A stretch of 64,000 nucleotides of DNA from Mesostigma viride (taxonomy: Eukaryota > Streptophyta > Mesostigmatophyceae > Mesostigmatales > Mesostigmataceae). The notes under the pieces were generated by a model. The model was not told the origin of the DNA and did not search any database. It was given only the letters and a program-made list of their open reading frames with translations. Numbering within the stretch: the stretch's first letter is position 1; each line of letters opens with the position of its first letter. The stretch lies in NCBI GenBank assembly GCA_009746045.1, contig RPFO01000090.1:1574689-1638688 (forward strand). Reading direction: 5' to 3'. Of this stretch, positions 19,001-30,245 are shown one piece after another. A program made the position numbers and the translations under genes.

Positions 19001-21912
19001 AGTCCAGTCCAGTCCATTCCAGTCCAGTCCAGTCCAGTCCAGTCCAGTCCAGTCCAGTCCAGTCCAGTCCAGTCCAGTCCAGTCCAGTCCTGTCCCGTCC
19101 CGTCCCGTCCCGTCCCGTCCCGTCCCGTCCCGTTCGGTTCGGTTCGGTTCGGTTCGGTTCAGTTCAGTCCACTCCAGTCCAGTCCAGTCCAGCCCAGTTC
19201 AGTTCAGTTCAGTTCAGCCCAGTTCAGTTCAGTTCAGTTCAGTTCAGTTCAGTTCAGTTCAGTTCAGTTCAGTTCAGTTCAGTTCAGTTCAGTTCAGTTC
19301 AGTTCAGTTCAGTTCAGTTCAGTTCAGTCCCACCCCGGGCATGACCGACAGAGATATTTCTATGGCCAAGAGCCATGTATTAAACTTAGGATGTCGGACA
19401 GTAATGAGTACTACGGTGGATACAACACATCATACATAGCAACCGGGGATTACTTCCCCACGTCGTATCTAGCTGTCAACGTACTGGTCTCTAACGGCTA
19501 TTCGTTAGGTTATTATCCACCTAGCTATCTATCCATCCTTTGCCCCCACCTGATCTCGTCGATGTACTTCCTCAGCCCCACATCGCCGCGCGCCACGCGC
19601 CACTCGACCGTCTCCAGGTGCACTTTCTGCCACACGATGGCAACCCAGGTGCCGAAGAGCGCCAGCATGAAGCGCAGCGCCGTGCGCACGCCCGTGCCCG
19701 CCCAGCGCGCCTCCTGCACGCACCCCAGTGCTCCCATGCCACACCACGTCGACATTGTCATTGTGATCACATCATGCCAGTGGTCGTTATCCACCACCCA
19801 CGACGCAGCCATCTGTCTATAAAGTATCGTGTTTGTGGGAAAGCACAGGTGAGTGCAGGGCTCCACACACAACCGATGCATGCATATGGAATGCACGCCA
19901 CCACCCACAGTGCAGCCACCCGTACAGCGGGGCGGGGCTAGTGCAGTTGAGCGCAGTTACCATATACCACGCAGTTACCATAGATAATAGTAGACCACGG
20001 TAACCAAGGTAACCTATTGTGGATGAGCGCATCACACTACCATAGCATGGCTGAGAACAAATTTCAAGGAAGTCTGTTTGACGGAGCCCCCCAAAAATTG
20101 CTTTAAGAAAGCTTCATTTTGGCCCAAACTACTGGGTGCACTCGGGGTGGATTACATTTAATTAATAACTAATACGTAGGTCTACTGCATCACGTGAGCT
20201 TAATCCTCGATGAAATGGGTCGTGGAATGGGATGAGTGCCTATCTAACCTGTACTGATAGGGTTGCGGGCGCCCCGGCCCGGTGAGTTACATGTTACCAG
20301 TGCATGGCCCACCATGCATGGGACAAGAACATGGCAGGTACTTGCGCATTTGCGTTTGACTAGAAAATTTGCCAAGCGGAGGGTCCACCGGGGGGGGAGG
20401 TTATACGACAAAGCGTCCCACGTGCCATGCAACACGCTTGGAGCCGCAGAGGATCGGATCCTCTGGAGAAATGGGTGGCTTGAGTATGCCAGTTATAGAG
20501 CGGTAGAGAGACAAGCACCTGGAAATCCATAGAAAAGCATGCTACCTTGACAGGGGCAGAAATACAACGCTACCTTGACACCCACTGTGCTGGTCACTCT
20601 CAAGTGCTGCATGACGTGGCTTAGTATTGCTGTCAACCACAGAGGCATGCTTTTCAACGGCACTCGTGCAACCCTGCAAGTGCCACCACGAGGGTTGGGG
20701 GGACAGCTGTACCTGGGGGCAGCACTGGAAAGCCATACATCACCAACCAGGTGCAACCGGGGGATGCACTATTGCAGAAGCAATAGAGTAAACATCAGCG
20801 GAGCATCGTAAACATGGACTGTTGCTTTCTGATCTGACGACTATGGACTGTTGTAAATGCAATATAATGCAGGCGGCCGCCCCATCCTCAACACGTTTTC
20901 CCGCCATAAAATCTCGAATTGACAAGCCCCCAACAAACCGCGGCATCTGGACCAAAGGGCAGGCACTGGATGGTGGCAGATGGTGGCACATGGTGGCGCC
21001 GTGAGTCTAAACTCTGACCCCTTCAATTAGCAGTTGCCCCAGCAAAAATCTAGCGGATGGCGGCGTCTAGTGGCACATGGCGGCAACTAGTGTCGGATGG
21101 AGGCAAATAGTGGCGGATGGCGGCAAATAGCGACGGGACGGCCGCGGCACCTGAAGGCTCAGCAGCCCAACCGCCAGCAACTGGGGCGCGATGTGCTCAC
21201 GCACGACCTGGCCGCACGCGAGCGCCGTGGCGACCCACACGACTACCAGCACGGGCGACGACAGCTCGCGGACGAGGCACATCAAGTAATACTTGCGGCT
21301 GGCGGCCCGGACCACGGACTCATCGTCCCAGGGGCCCAGCGAAGTGGACGCCGCGAGGCCGTCCAGGGCGCCGCTCCGCGCCAAAAATAGGTTCATGGAG
21401 TAACGGAGCACGCACACGGGGGCGGCGGCCGCGGCGAGCACGGCGAGCACGACCACCAGGATGACGGCCCAGGGTGGCGCAGCGATGGCCGAGAGAAATC
21501 GGGCGAGAAGGGAGCCGGTTAATGCTGGCGCCGCGGACGGAGCCAGGCTGGATCGGGTGATGGACCGGCTGGCTGTCGGGCTGTAAAGCCGGGGATGAGT
21601 TGAAGGCCGTGAGGTCGTACGACGAAACTCGGACGAAGGCTTTCGGGACAGGGGGGCGAGGGGTAAGCGCCCGCGTATCGCGCCCCGCTCAGATGTTGAC
21701 CCAAGTTGGAGTACAACCCTACCGTGGAGGCTAGTCCACCGGGAAGCGGACGCCGCGAGCGATGTTGCTTTGCGCTCCAAGATCACGCGCGTCCTTGACG
21801 CACATGCGCAAGCAAACACAGGCCAGGCTAGGACGGAGGACGAGGAAGTTGCATTACTGGTAAGCCTGAACAGGTTTTCCATGCATGAAATCATCAGGTA
21901 CGCTCCTGCCAA
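16067..21912 (-). CDS. MscS-like mechanosensitive ion channel (multi-exon)
   Basis: Four minus-strand exons can be placed. E1, 21,912-21,151: Ser/Arg-rich possible transit peptide, then transmembrane helices (AVILVVVLAVLAAAAAPVCV; PVLVVVWVATALACGQ); donor CAG/GTGCCG. E2, 19,713-19,550: FMLALFGTWVAIVW; acceptor GTGCAG, donor ATCAG/GTGGGG. E3, from 18,139: pore-lining helix and beta domain (GIGGVTLSLAAQKVGANMMS, GLTLMLSTPFVPGERI, GRVEKVSLQQTEL, VVPNSVFASVIVQNDSR). E4, 16,373-16,067: alpha/beta C-terminus ending VIQQHGAQLA...DQAVA stop. E1/E2 join in phase 0 and E2/E3 in phase 2, completing an Arg codon. This is the MscS/MSL family, which releases ions on membrane tension; plant and algal members often sit in the plastid envelope. 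The E3 donor is ambiguous because the junction is tandemly repeated (17,573-17,767), and a small exon between E3 and E4 may be missed. The start codon at 21,912 is tentative. Confidence 0.85.
16374..17570 (-). other. Last intron of the MscS-like gene
   Basis: Lies between the E3 donor region and the E4 acceptor (CACTGCTGCAG, at 16,374-16,384). Contains short C- and A-runs near 16,407 but no convincing independent gene. Confidence 0.5.
17573..17767. repeat. Tandem copies of an exon-intron junction
   Basis: On the minus strand, GTGAGGGAGCTGGTCACCAT, AAGGTGGGCGGTTGCTGGTC and ACTGTAA occur at 17,767-17,710, again at 17,709-17,651 with few changes, and more diverged down to about 17,573. The first copy spans the likely E3 donor of the MscS-like gene. 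Each unit of about 58 bases supplies GTGAGG and AAGGTGGG as possible donors. Confidence 0.65.
18140..18777 (-). other. Intron sequence of the MscS-like gene
   Basis: Upstream of the E3 acceptor (CATCCCCTGCAG at 18,140). No feature beyond the pentanucleotide minisatellite that begins at 18,778. Confidence 0.4.
18778..19328. repeat. AGTTC/AGTCC pentanucleotide minisatellite (intronic)
   Basis: About 110 five-base units in homogeneous blocks: AGTTC with GGTTC (18,781-18,845), AGTCC (18,846-19,090), CGTCC (19,091-19,130), GGTTC (19,131-19,160), mixed AGTCC, then AGTTC to 19,328. All frames are open because the unit has no stop; Val-Gln-Ser-Ser-Pro frames are artefacts. It lies in the E2-E3 intron. 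Confidence 0.9.
19720..21145 (-). other. First intron of the MscS-like gene
   Basis: Between the E1 donor at 21,150 and the E2 acceptor at 19,714. Near the E1 donor (21,058-21,130) there are four short GTGGCGGATGGCGGCAAATA-like units. No other gene is supported. Confidence 0.4.
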
Positions 21913-21914
21913 CG

Positions 21915-23200
21915 CTGGACTGCGCCTGAAGGGTATACCTACCCAAAAAACTGCATATAACAGCTCCTAGCAGCCATGCACAATAAATCTACGATATTGA
22001 GCCGTCCTGGTCGAGAACCTCGAAGCTACAGCATGCCCTTTGGCAAATTAACTCAGTCGTCGCGGTGGATACCGCATGATCAAAGGCTTTCTAATGGCCA
22101 CGGACACCAGCACAGGGATCATGGTTTTACGACAAGCTATCCAAGGATCACAATGGTTACGTGAGCGGGAAAGAGCTCTGTGGTCAAACGCCAGTGGTCA
22201 GTACGGCGTATTGGTCAAACGCCATCACCGCACTGGAACTACCGACACGAACTCAGGATGTCTTGGGTTTCTGAGGAAACAGCACAGGAAATGCGCGTGT
22301 AAGTTGGGTCTGGAATCCTAATTACATCGCTCCACTCCTGCTCCACTTGTCCGGAAAAGCCCGGGAGGTTGAGTGAGTTGAGTTGAGCTGACTTCTGGCG
22401 AACCATGGGGGCCAGCCTGGAAAGGTGAGAAACCTGAACCTTTTGGGCCCTGGGCCCTGGCGAACCATGTGGGCCAGTCTGGGAAAGGTGAAAAAACTTC
22501 TGGCGACTGCAGGCGAGTGAGACAGCCGGGCGCGGGGGGTTTGACAATTGACACGTGTTATTAGCGTTTTGCGGTGTCCAGTGCTCACTGCTCACTGCAG
22601 GAACGGGCAAAATACCGGCAAATGGTCTCAACGGCGACACAAAGAAAATAAAATGGCGAGTCTTGTGCAGAGGGGTCACTCAACGTGAAATCGTTTCGAG
22701 CTTCCACCAACCGCGGCTGTCTCCCTTCCAACAGGTCGACATTGCACTATGTCCGTCTGCCACCGAATGATTGTCCAGACCTGGGCGAAAACGCAAACAT
22801 TTGCCGGATCGTCAACATTGACGTCGTGTCTATTAGAAGCCGAAACCAGTGGGCAGGAGCCATCATAAATAGGTATTTCATTCTCCTCTGTGAGGTCAAG
22901 TTTGTATTGGGCTGCATCAAGGAGGTTTCAAGTCACGTTGCCAGGGCTGTGTTTCGCTTGCGTCTGTCAAGATTGGACATGATATACTATTCATGGAACC
23001 AATTTTTTAATTTTGAAACACCTCTATAAGAAAAGTAAGTGTACAAAGTCAATAGAGTTATTGAAAACTCTTTTTTGGCTCGATCAGCTTGGATTTTGAA
23101 ATGCTTAGAATGGGGGATGGCCGGATGGGCTGGCTCTAGGCAAATCGAATTTATCGAGTAGGAGACGCAGGTATATATAGGTTGCCTTACCGTGCTCAGA
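21915..23200. other. Gene-poor stretch upstream of the MscS-like gene
   Basis: Open frames are short and without recognisable domains. A diverged duplication (GCGAACCATG, GGCCAG, TGGAAAGGTGA) is seen at 22,399-22,430 and 22,457-22,490. It should include the MscS-like promoter; no motif is obvious. Confidence 0.3.
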
Positions 23201-23202
23201 AC

Positions 23203-23359
23203 CATGCTGGCATCCCCGCACGTGCCATGCTTGCATCCCCACACGTGCCATGCTGGCATCCCCGCACGTGCCATGCTTGCATCCCCACACGTGCCATGCT
23301 GGCATCCCCACACATGTCGTGCTTGCATCTGCACACGTGCCATGCTGACATCCCCAACA
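23203..23359. repeat. 23-bp tandem repeat
   Basis: About seven units of CATGCTKGCATCCCCRCACGTGC. Units alternate between GCTGGCATCCCCGCACGTGC and GCTTGCATCCCCACACGTGC forms, suggesting duplication of a 46-base dimer; the last units are diverged. Contains repeated CACGTG hexamers. Confidence 0.8.
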
Positions 23360-23697
23360 TGGGTACCTCAAGTAACTTGGGTCAAGGAAAAACAACAATT
23401 TGCCGACACGAGTCCAAGAAGGGACATTCCTGATGAAGGACTCAACCATCTCTGCTCTCCTCGAGCATAATGCTTGAGTACAATGTACTTTCTCGTCAGT
23501 AAGAGGGTTATTGCTCTGTGGCGAGATTTTTATGGCGCTATGCATCCAGTGAAACGCGTGCATCGAGTACACGTACACATTGACCTGACTATCACGATTC
23601 ACGGAACATCCCTGCAGTCCCTACTAATGATTGGGCGCTGGTATTATACTAGTACAGTTATTTACACAAGTAGGTAAGTGGTCCGCGACCCCTAAGA

Positions 23698-23853
23698 ATG
23701 CGAATCATAACAATAATTGAAGAAACCATGGAGCTAACCGTGGACAGCCTGCGTGACAGCGTGGCGGCTAATACGCACAGGGGGGAATCGACCGGGTTAT
23801 ATTCCATGGCCTTTCTCCTGGCGTACCTGGCTATCTTCCAATGCATGGCGGTG
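23698..23853 (+). CDS. Possible exon of a small membrane protein
   Basis: An open plus-strand stretch from ATG encodes 52 residues including ELTVDSLRDSVAANTHRGES and a hydrophobic helix YSMAFLLAYLAIFQCMAV, then a good donor (GCGGTG/GTAAGC). A pyrimidine-rich acceptor (CCTTTTTTTTCCAG) lies at about 24,245-24,258; the next exon in phase would add ASNMDVEVSH and stop. No family is recognised. The composition and splice signals look gene-like, but it may be one exon of a larger unseen gene. Confidence 0.3.
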
Positions 23854-23869
23854 GTAAGCTAACTGATTA

Positions 23870-24500
23870 GCTCAATGCAAGAATCTTTTTCGAAAAGGAA
23901 TCTTATTAGTTAGAGTAAAAATGAAGAAAGAGCTTTTCCGGCCCGCTGCCTCATCTTTGTATACATAGGGCTTCATGAACCCGTTGTTTGTTTGTGTATC
24001 GATAATGTGCTCACGTTTCTACAACATGCATAATACCTACATGAGTATCGTGATCAGCTCCCATATGTTTTACCCCAATATCATTACCATGAAAGACCCC
24101 CTTATTACAAAGGCTGTTCTAATACATGATGGTTAGCTATATTATTGTAGGCGCTTGCGCATGTAGTGAGGCTGGCAGCCGCGTACGCAGCCGTCACAAA
24201 CTCACAATGTAAATCTCGGGGCATTTTCTTCTTTGTTTTGAAAACCTTTTTTTTCCAGGCTTCTAATATGGACGTTGAAGTGTCACATTGATATTGGATC
24301 TGGATTCCCTGAATGCATGTCCCTTGGGGCCTTGATTAAGCGTATACGTAGCTTGGTTGGGAGATGCTTGCACAATTTTGTCTCTAATTGCTTGTGAAAG
24401 GTGTTTGATATTCGGACGCAATTAACGTTGTACTCGTGTTGACCTCGCCCACACTCGCTTGGTTCCTCTTCGATGCTGCAGCAGCCGGGATGGCCAAGAC
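23870..24500. other. AT-rich stretch, possible intron
   Basis: Between the putative exon at 23,853 and the 25-bp tandem array. Apart from the acceptor-like tract at 24,245-24,258, nothing is supported. Confidence 0.3.
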
Positions 24501-24797
24501 TGTATAATGGTGCGTCAAGAATGCTATAATAATGGTGCGTCAAGAATGTTATAATAATGGTGCGTCAAGAATGTTATAATAATGGTGCGTCAAGAATGTT
24601 ACAATAATGGTGCGTCAAGAATGTCATAATAATGGGGCGTCAAGAATGCTCTGATAATGATGCGTCAAGAATGTTATAATAATGGTGCGTCAAGAATGTT
24701 ATAATAATGGTGCGTCAAGAATGTTATAACAATGGTTCGTCAAGAATGTTATAATAATGGTGCATCAAGAATGTTATGATAATGGTGCGTCAGGACT
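24501..24797. repeat. 25-bp tandem repeat
   Basis: About twelve units of ATGGTGCGTCAAGAATGTTA plus TAATA, spaced exactly 25 bases in the first copies (24,506, 24,531, 24,556), with scattered substitutions. The core ATGATGCGTCAAGAA also occurs singly at 1,317-1,331. Confidence 0.85.
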
Positions 24798-24799
24798 CC

Positions 24800-25905
24800 C
24801 TGTGCTAGCATGTTATATGCTCAGCCTGCAGGACCCTGATGGCCTAGTAGTCTAGAGCATCTCGCACGATGACTTCAGGTCCTGATCTGAGAGTTTTCTT
24901 GACTAGCTATCAAGTGCCATTTTCCCGCACTGATCGATGCAATCCAGCATGCATGCATGCACACACGTTCAACTAGCCTCACAGGGCTATCTGCGGCAAG
25001 CATTATGCTAGCACCACACGATCGCAAGCCAACCCCCTTGCGAAGCCGTAGCATTTTAATGTACTTGTACAGTTACCAAGGATCATCTGCCTCGTGTGCA
25101 ACATCGCGCCCTGATGCAGGGTTCCGATGCCAGAGCCTGAGCCCAGTGACTAAAAATCTTGTGGGAGCCACCTTGTAACCACACTTGCTGTTACTTGGGC
25201 TAAGAATCTTGCGTAGTCACAATGCGGCCCATATTTACCCGGTCTCACACGCTGCCACCTGTTCCCTCGATGTTCATGTTCAATCCAAATTATCCAATGC
25301 ATCATTGAAGTACAGTGCCGCTATCTTTCCTGGACTGCTGGGAAACCTGAACTAGCCCAATTAACCAAGCAACATCGGGGGCCAGGTAGTAATGCTGCCC
25401 CCCCCCGGCGTGCGATCTGGCCGCCGACGTCCACTACCCTTAGGTGTCCCTACTAGTTGCCATAGACAAGCTGGTCCCTGTACCGTTGCATCAGTGTGGA
25501 AAGCAATTTTCATTTGGCAGTAATATTAGCAGTCGGTGGTGAGTTGCTGTCACAGCGTGAGCCTGGGTTGGGGTGGCATGGTGGCAGAAATGTAAGCTAT
25601 AAGTCTCAGCCTAGGTCTAAGTGGTTCTGTACCTCATCCTTGTTTTATTTGCTACTCAATACTTGTGACTCAATTTTTAGCTGGTTGCGGAGTATCTGTT
25701 TCGTTGGAGTGGGGCGAACCTTCTGCACCTTGTTCAATGTTTGCCTCAAGCCCTCCCCACGTGAAGAAGTAATAAATACGACCCAACCTTTATGAAGTCA
25801 TCGGCCTGCTTCGTCAGTCTTGTAACTTGTTTTGGTGTCATTCAAAGAAATAAAATAATCGTCGTTAAAAGAAGTAAAATAATCATAAAAAATAATCACC
25901 GCCAG
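24800..25905. other. No gene recognised
   Basis: Short open frames only (for example 25,496-25,795, 99 codons, no domain). It may contain 5' parts of the RTX-type gene that follows. Confidence 0.3.
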
Positions 25906-25916
25906 TAGCACTAAGT

Positions 25917-27765
25917 GTGGCTCTGCTCGTGTGCTGTCTCCTTGCTGCCATTCTCATCATGAGTGGCCATGGGGACGCTGCACTCACGGCCTTGTGGGTG
26001 GTCGCGGCGCATGCATGGCTCATATGGGTGGTCACTGTGCATGGCCCATCTCATCGGGGGTCATCATATGCCCGGCCATCTGGTCTCGGCGTGCAGGGGA
26101 CGACGGTGACAAGTTCATAAGGGTTTTCTCCGATGGGACCCAAGATTCGGCAATGGGGGCAACGACTACCTGAGCCAAGGCTTCAAACGTCGACTCCTAT
26201 GGGAACAACGGCAAGATGCTCATCTCCGGGGGCATCGGGGACGACACCTTGGTCATGTCGGGGGGCGCGGCCAACACGACGCTGCTGGGGGACGAAGGGA
26301 ATGACCGCGTGCTCGTGGGCCATGGGGCCGTGTGTTCGATCTCCCAAGGAGGTCGTGACCCTGTCGGGCGGTGGTGGCGATGACTCATCTTGGTTTGTTT
26401 ATTAAGGGCCAGCCGGAGCGGCTGTGCAATTTTTCCCAGTGAGCGCGCTGCCAAGTGTACTTGTGGTCAAGTACACTACCTGACAGTACGTGATCGAGTG
26501 CGCCCGCACCAGGTGTCTCTGTCGGGCGATCTGGCGACGATGAGATTTTCGCCATGCAAGTCGGTGAATGGCCGGATGGAGGAGTACTCGATGGCGCTCT
26601 TGGGGGGCGCTGAATAGCTGATGATGACGACATCACCGCAAAGGTCTTCGTGAACGACGTGCATGCCTTCGGGGGGCACGGGACCATGGACTTGTACATT
26701 CGTGCCGTCGAGGACGCTCTAGTGGATTGCGGCGCTGGCAACGATACTGTGGTGGACGTAGGGGTGGAGACCGGTGGCACGGAGCACGTTTCTGGCGGGG
26801 CGGGGGACGACACCTTCTACCTGGACATTCATGCGGGCGAGGTCGTCGTGGATGGTGGCGTTGACAATTACTACGTGGATGTGGACGCGTTTCCTCCAAC
26901 GGCCACCGTCTTGGGCGGCGATGGCAACGACGAACTGTATGTCCGCGGGTGGGGCAACAATCTCACCGTGCTCGGCGGGAATGGGACGGACCAAGTGTCC
27001 GCACCATCTATGCTGGCGGCGCCACCGTGTCCGGCGGCGATGGCGACGATGACATATTGTAGCTCTTGCGAGGAGCGGGACGAATGTGACTGCAGCAGGG
27101 GATGATGGCGAGGACTATGTGTTCGGCTTCGTGCGCGCGGCAGCACGGCATCCATGTCCAGTGGCGGGGGAAATGACCTGGTGCGCGTGTACCGGGAACT
27201 GATGGCGCGAACGCTACGCTACTGTCTCAGGCGGCGATGGCCGCGGCAATGAGCATGTGAGCGTCAGCCGTGACGACTCAGTCGTGATATTTGGCGGCGC
27301 TGGCCATGACCATGTGGACGTTGGGGCGATGAAGGGAGTGACGTCTACGTGTCAGGCGGCAGCGCGGGATGACCGCCTCTACAACAACGTGCGCGGAGCA
27401 AGAGCATCCTGATGGGCGGCGACGGTGACGACTTCCTCACGCCGATGATTGATGCGTCGGACAGGTTCTGTGGCGGCGCGGGCAACGACACCTTATTCGG
27501 GTACTCTGACGAGGATTACCTGCACGGATATGATGATGTGGACTACGACAGGGTGTTAGGCCGTGAGGCCATGGGGACCGCACGGGGGCGTGAGCGACCT
27601 GGTGGATGGCGATGCGGGTGACGATATCCTGGTGGGCGCGGATCACGGCGGATGGCAGCACGCAGTCCGTGGGCGGTCCGGGCCGGAGCATCATCATGGA
27701 CGGCCGAGGGCTCAACTACTACACGATCAACAACGCGCAGGGGGGTGGTGGATCAGCATGCGGGT
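25917..27765 (+). pseudogene. RTX-type (GGxGxD) calcium-binding repeat protein, frame-broken
   Basis: Plus-strand pieces in all three frames carry acidic glycine nonapeptides of the haemolysin/RTX calcium-binding type: SGGIGDDTLVMSGG, LLGDEGNDRVLVG, SGGAGDDTFYLD, LGGDGNDELYV, LGGNGTDQVS, SGGDGDDDIL, MGGDGDDFL, CGGAGNDTLFGYSDEDYL, VDGDAGDDILVG. In family members such repeats form a calcium-filled beta-roll in secreted proteins. A hydrophobic, signal-peptide-like segment (VALLVCCLLAAILIMSGHGD) opens the region at 25,917, without an ATG in place. At least six frame changes occur without good splice sites, so this is a decayed gene or poor sequence. It probably belongs with the Root_cap-like end at 30,018-30,902. 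Confidence 0.6.
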
Positions 27766-30015
27766 ACGTACGTACGTGCGTACGTACGTTAGTTGTATCC
27801 CACGCCGCACATGGGCAGCACATGGGTACGTTAGTAGGGGGACCCTGACTACAGAGTCACATGTTTCATTAAGTAGCGGGTAATTTGTGTGTGTGTGCGT
27901 GTGTGCATATAATACACGTAGGGATTCTTCCAAGGGCCAGCATGCAGTGCGGATTAGTGACCTAGAGAAACGGGCTTCTCGCGGAACGAATGGGAAGAGG
28001 TCCATTGCAGGAGCCAGCTTCATTGGAAGAACGATGATCATTTGCTCCAGAGCTTTCATGGTTCCCCCGCATGCATCCTCGCCACTGCACTATGGCTTCC
28101 TAAGTTCCTAAATAGATACATTGTGAAAATGTTGCATGGCTTGGCGAAGTTGGACCTGGCAGCGCTAAATGCTAATCCTCTGTGTCTGGATCCCAGCGCG
28201 CACGTACAGTTCAAATGCGCCCGTTGCCCGCCGGGCCTTTGAGACCTGAATAATGAGTGAACCACGGATGCGAGCCAAGGGATATTATTGATGGGGGTGT
28301 TTGGCATGCACTAACTATAGGTAAGATCTGTGGCACTGCCTACCTGAGGCACAGTTAGGCCTTTGACCCCTTTGGACGGCTGCCTTTTAAGTGGTGTGCA
28401 CCATACTTACTTTCTTATCGGTACCTTTCTAGTGTATTTGGTACATGGAGCTTGCAGGGAGGCAATTATCGAGTATCATCGTGTGCAGATATAGCCTGGT
28501 GTGCTGGCTGGGAATGCTGACAAGAAGGGCTGCCACCTGGCGTACCTCCCAATCGCCAGTGTGGGCTTGGGAGGGTGTGAAGTTTGATCATGCCTTGCAG
28601 CGTGGGCTCGAGGGTCTGTGGGGGGTTTGTTCGCTCCTGTTTCAATTATAGTATTTATATCAAATTTAGGAAAACCTTACTTAAGCCCTTGCTTTTTTGT
28701 TGGATCTGACTGAATGGCGTGATTTCATGCCTCGCTGTATCATGAGCACTTCAGCAGTTCAATCCTGAGCTTGTTGGACTATGTATTTAGCCATGAAGCT
28801 TGTTCGATGCTTCCATGCATTGACATTCCATACACGTGTCTGCATTTGCCCTGCCCGTGTCCCCCTTGGTCCCTGCCACACCGTCGATGAAATTTTTCTC
28901 GATGGTGCCATGCAGTTTGTGCGGAGAACTGCCATGTGGTGATGCTCCGCCCGCTTTGCCTGCAAGCTGATGGCGGCCTGCCTCCGGGCCATCGCCCGGC
29001 CGAGGACGTGTGCCTGCCAGGTGGGCTTTTACTGTTCTCATTGTCGGCGTTGTGCGCGTGCTAGCATACTCTCTTGGGATCCCTCAGTGGTGCGCGCGCG
29101 TGTGGGGGATCATGCCTGCCTCTTGTCACTAGCTCGTTATGCCCTCTATGGAAGCAGGGGAACGAACTACAGTAGGATGCCGTTCAAGCATCCAGGAATG
29201 CATGGTGGTACTTAGAACTTAGATATAGGTAGATAGAAATATATATTGAAGCAGTAGTTAATTACTTAAATTCATCATCAGGTAACAGTACGACCTATGT
29301 GAACGAGGGTTTCGTCTGCATTATGTACAGCTGTCGGCTATCAGGTATATACTACGTAGCGCACCTATCCCAGTGCGGGTCCTAACTGAAGCGTACGAAA
29401 GGGAGGCATGGCGGCATTATGAATGCGATCGAAAGGAAGCTAGCCATTCCATGTAGAAAAAAGATAAAAATGCACCTGACCTTCATTCCATGTGCAGAGC
29501 TAGCAGAACATGCACCCCCGCACAAGCCCCCGGTTACATGAAGCCCTGTACAAAGCTATCGGGCATCTTATCATTCCACACTTTGCTTTGTGGAGAGCCT
29601 GCCTTTGTAGAACGAGCTGCTACGCTGAAGCTGCCTGCTTGTGCACGGGGCTGACACCTAAGACACCTTGCCACAACTGTTTACAGGGCAAATGCGTTGC
29701 CTAAGAAGCCTTGGTTGTCAAGGCCATGGCAGACTAGCTAATAACACTTAAATTACAACAGGACATCCACGACTGCTTCCCATGCATCATGAGCTGAGAA
29801 GGTGATGAATACAACCCTCCTTGTGTCTCTCCTTGTGTCTCTCCCATGTGTAGTGACCCTCTTGTCACCAAACCGCCGAGCCTGCCCGCCATCCTTGTCT
29901 GCATGCACTCCTGCAATTGGACCCCCGCGGTCCCTCATCGTCATCCCATTGTCATCGCAGTGTGCGGTGTGGGCAACAGGCCCGTCGTCAACCACACCGT
30001 GATCATCCCCTCGGA
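27766..30015. other. Interval with simple repeats and no clear exon
   Basis: Begins with a GTACGTACGT run (27,763-27,790) and a GT-rich run near 27,885-27,905. Open frames are short. Cys-rich text at 29,590-29,700 (CLCRTSCYAEAACLC) could be a lost exon of a secreted protein but cannot be supported. If the RTX-type and Root_cap-like parts are one gene, this would be intron. Confidence 0.3.
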
Positions 30016-30017
30016 CT

Positions 30018-30245
30018 GCAGCACGGGGCTGGGGGTCCAGGGCTACTACTACCTCAATGATAACCTGAATTGCGACCTCAACGGGGCTCAGGGTCCAGGG
30101 CTACTACTACCTCAATGATCACCTTAATTGCGACCTCAACGGGGCTGGGGGTCCAGGGCTATTACTACCTCAATGATCACCTTAATTGCGACCTCAACGG
30201 GGCTGGGGGTCCAGGGCTACTACTACCTCAAGGATCACCTTAGTT
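30018..30245. repeat. 58-bp tandem repeat within coding-like DNA
   Basis: Four units of GGGGCTGGGGGTCCAGGGCT, ACTACTACCTCAATGATCAC, CTTAATTGCGACCTCAAC. Length 58 is not a multiple of three, so each unit shifts frame; only every third unit restores the YYYLNDNLNCDL reading. Confidence 0.85.

Noticed and set aside
18672-19439. 255-codon Ser-Pro-Val-Gln frame
   Set aside because: Created by the intronic pentanucleotide array of the MscS-like gene.
23203-23359. Possible CRISPR-like array
   Set aside because: Units are contiguous tandem repeats with no unique spacers, in a eukaryotic context.
24501-24797. Second CRISPR-like candidate
   Set aside because: Contiguous 25-bp tandem repeat, no spacers.
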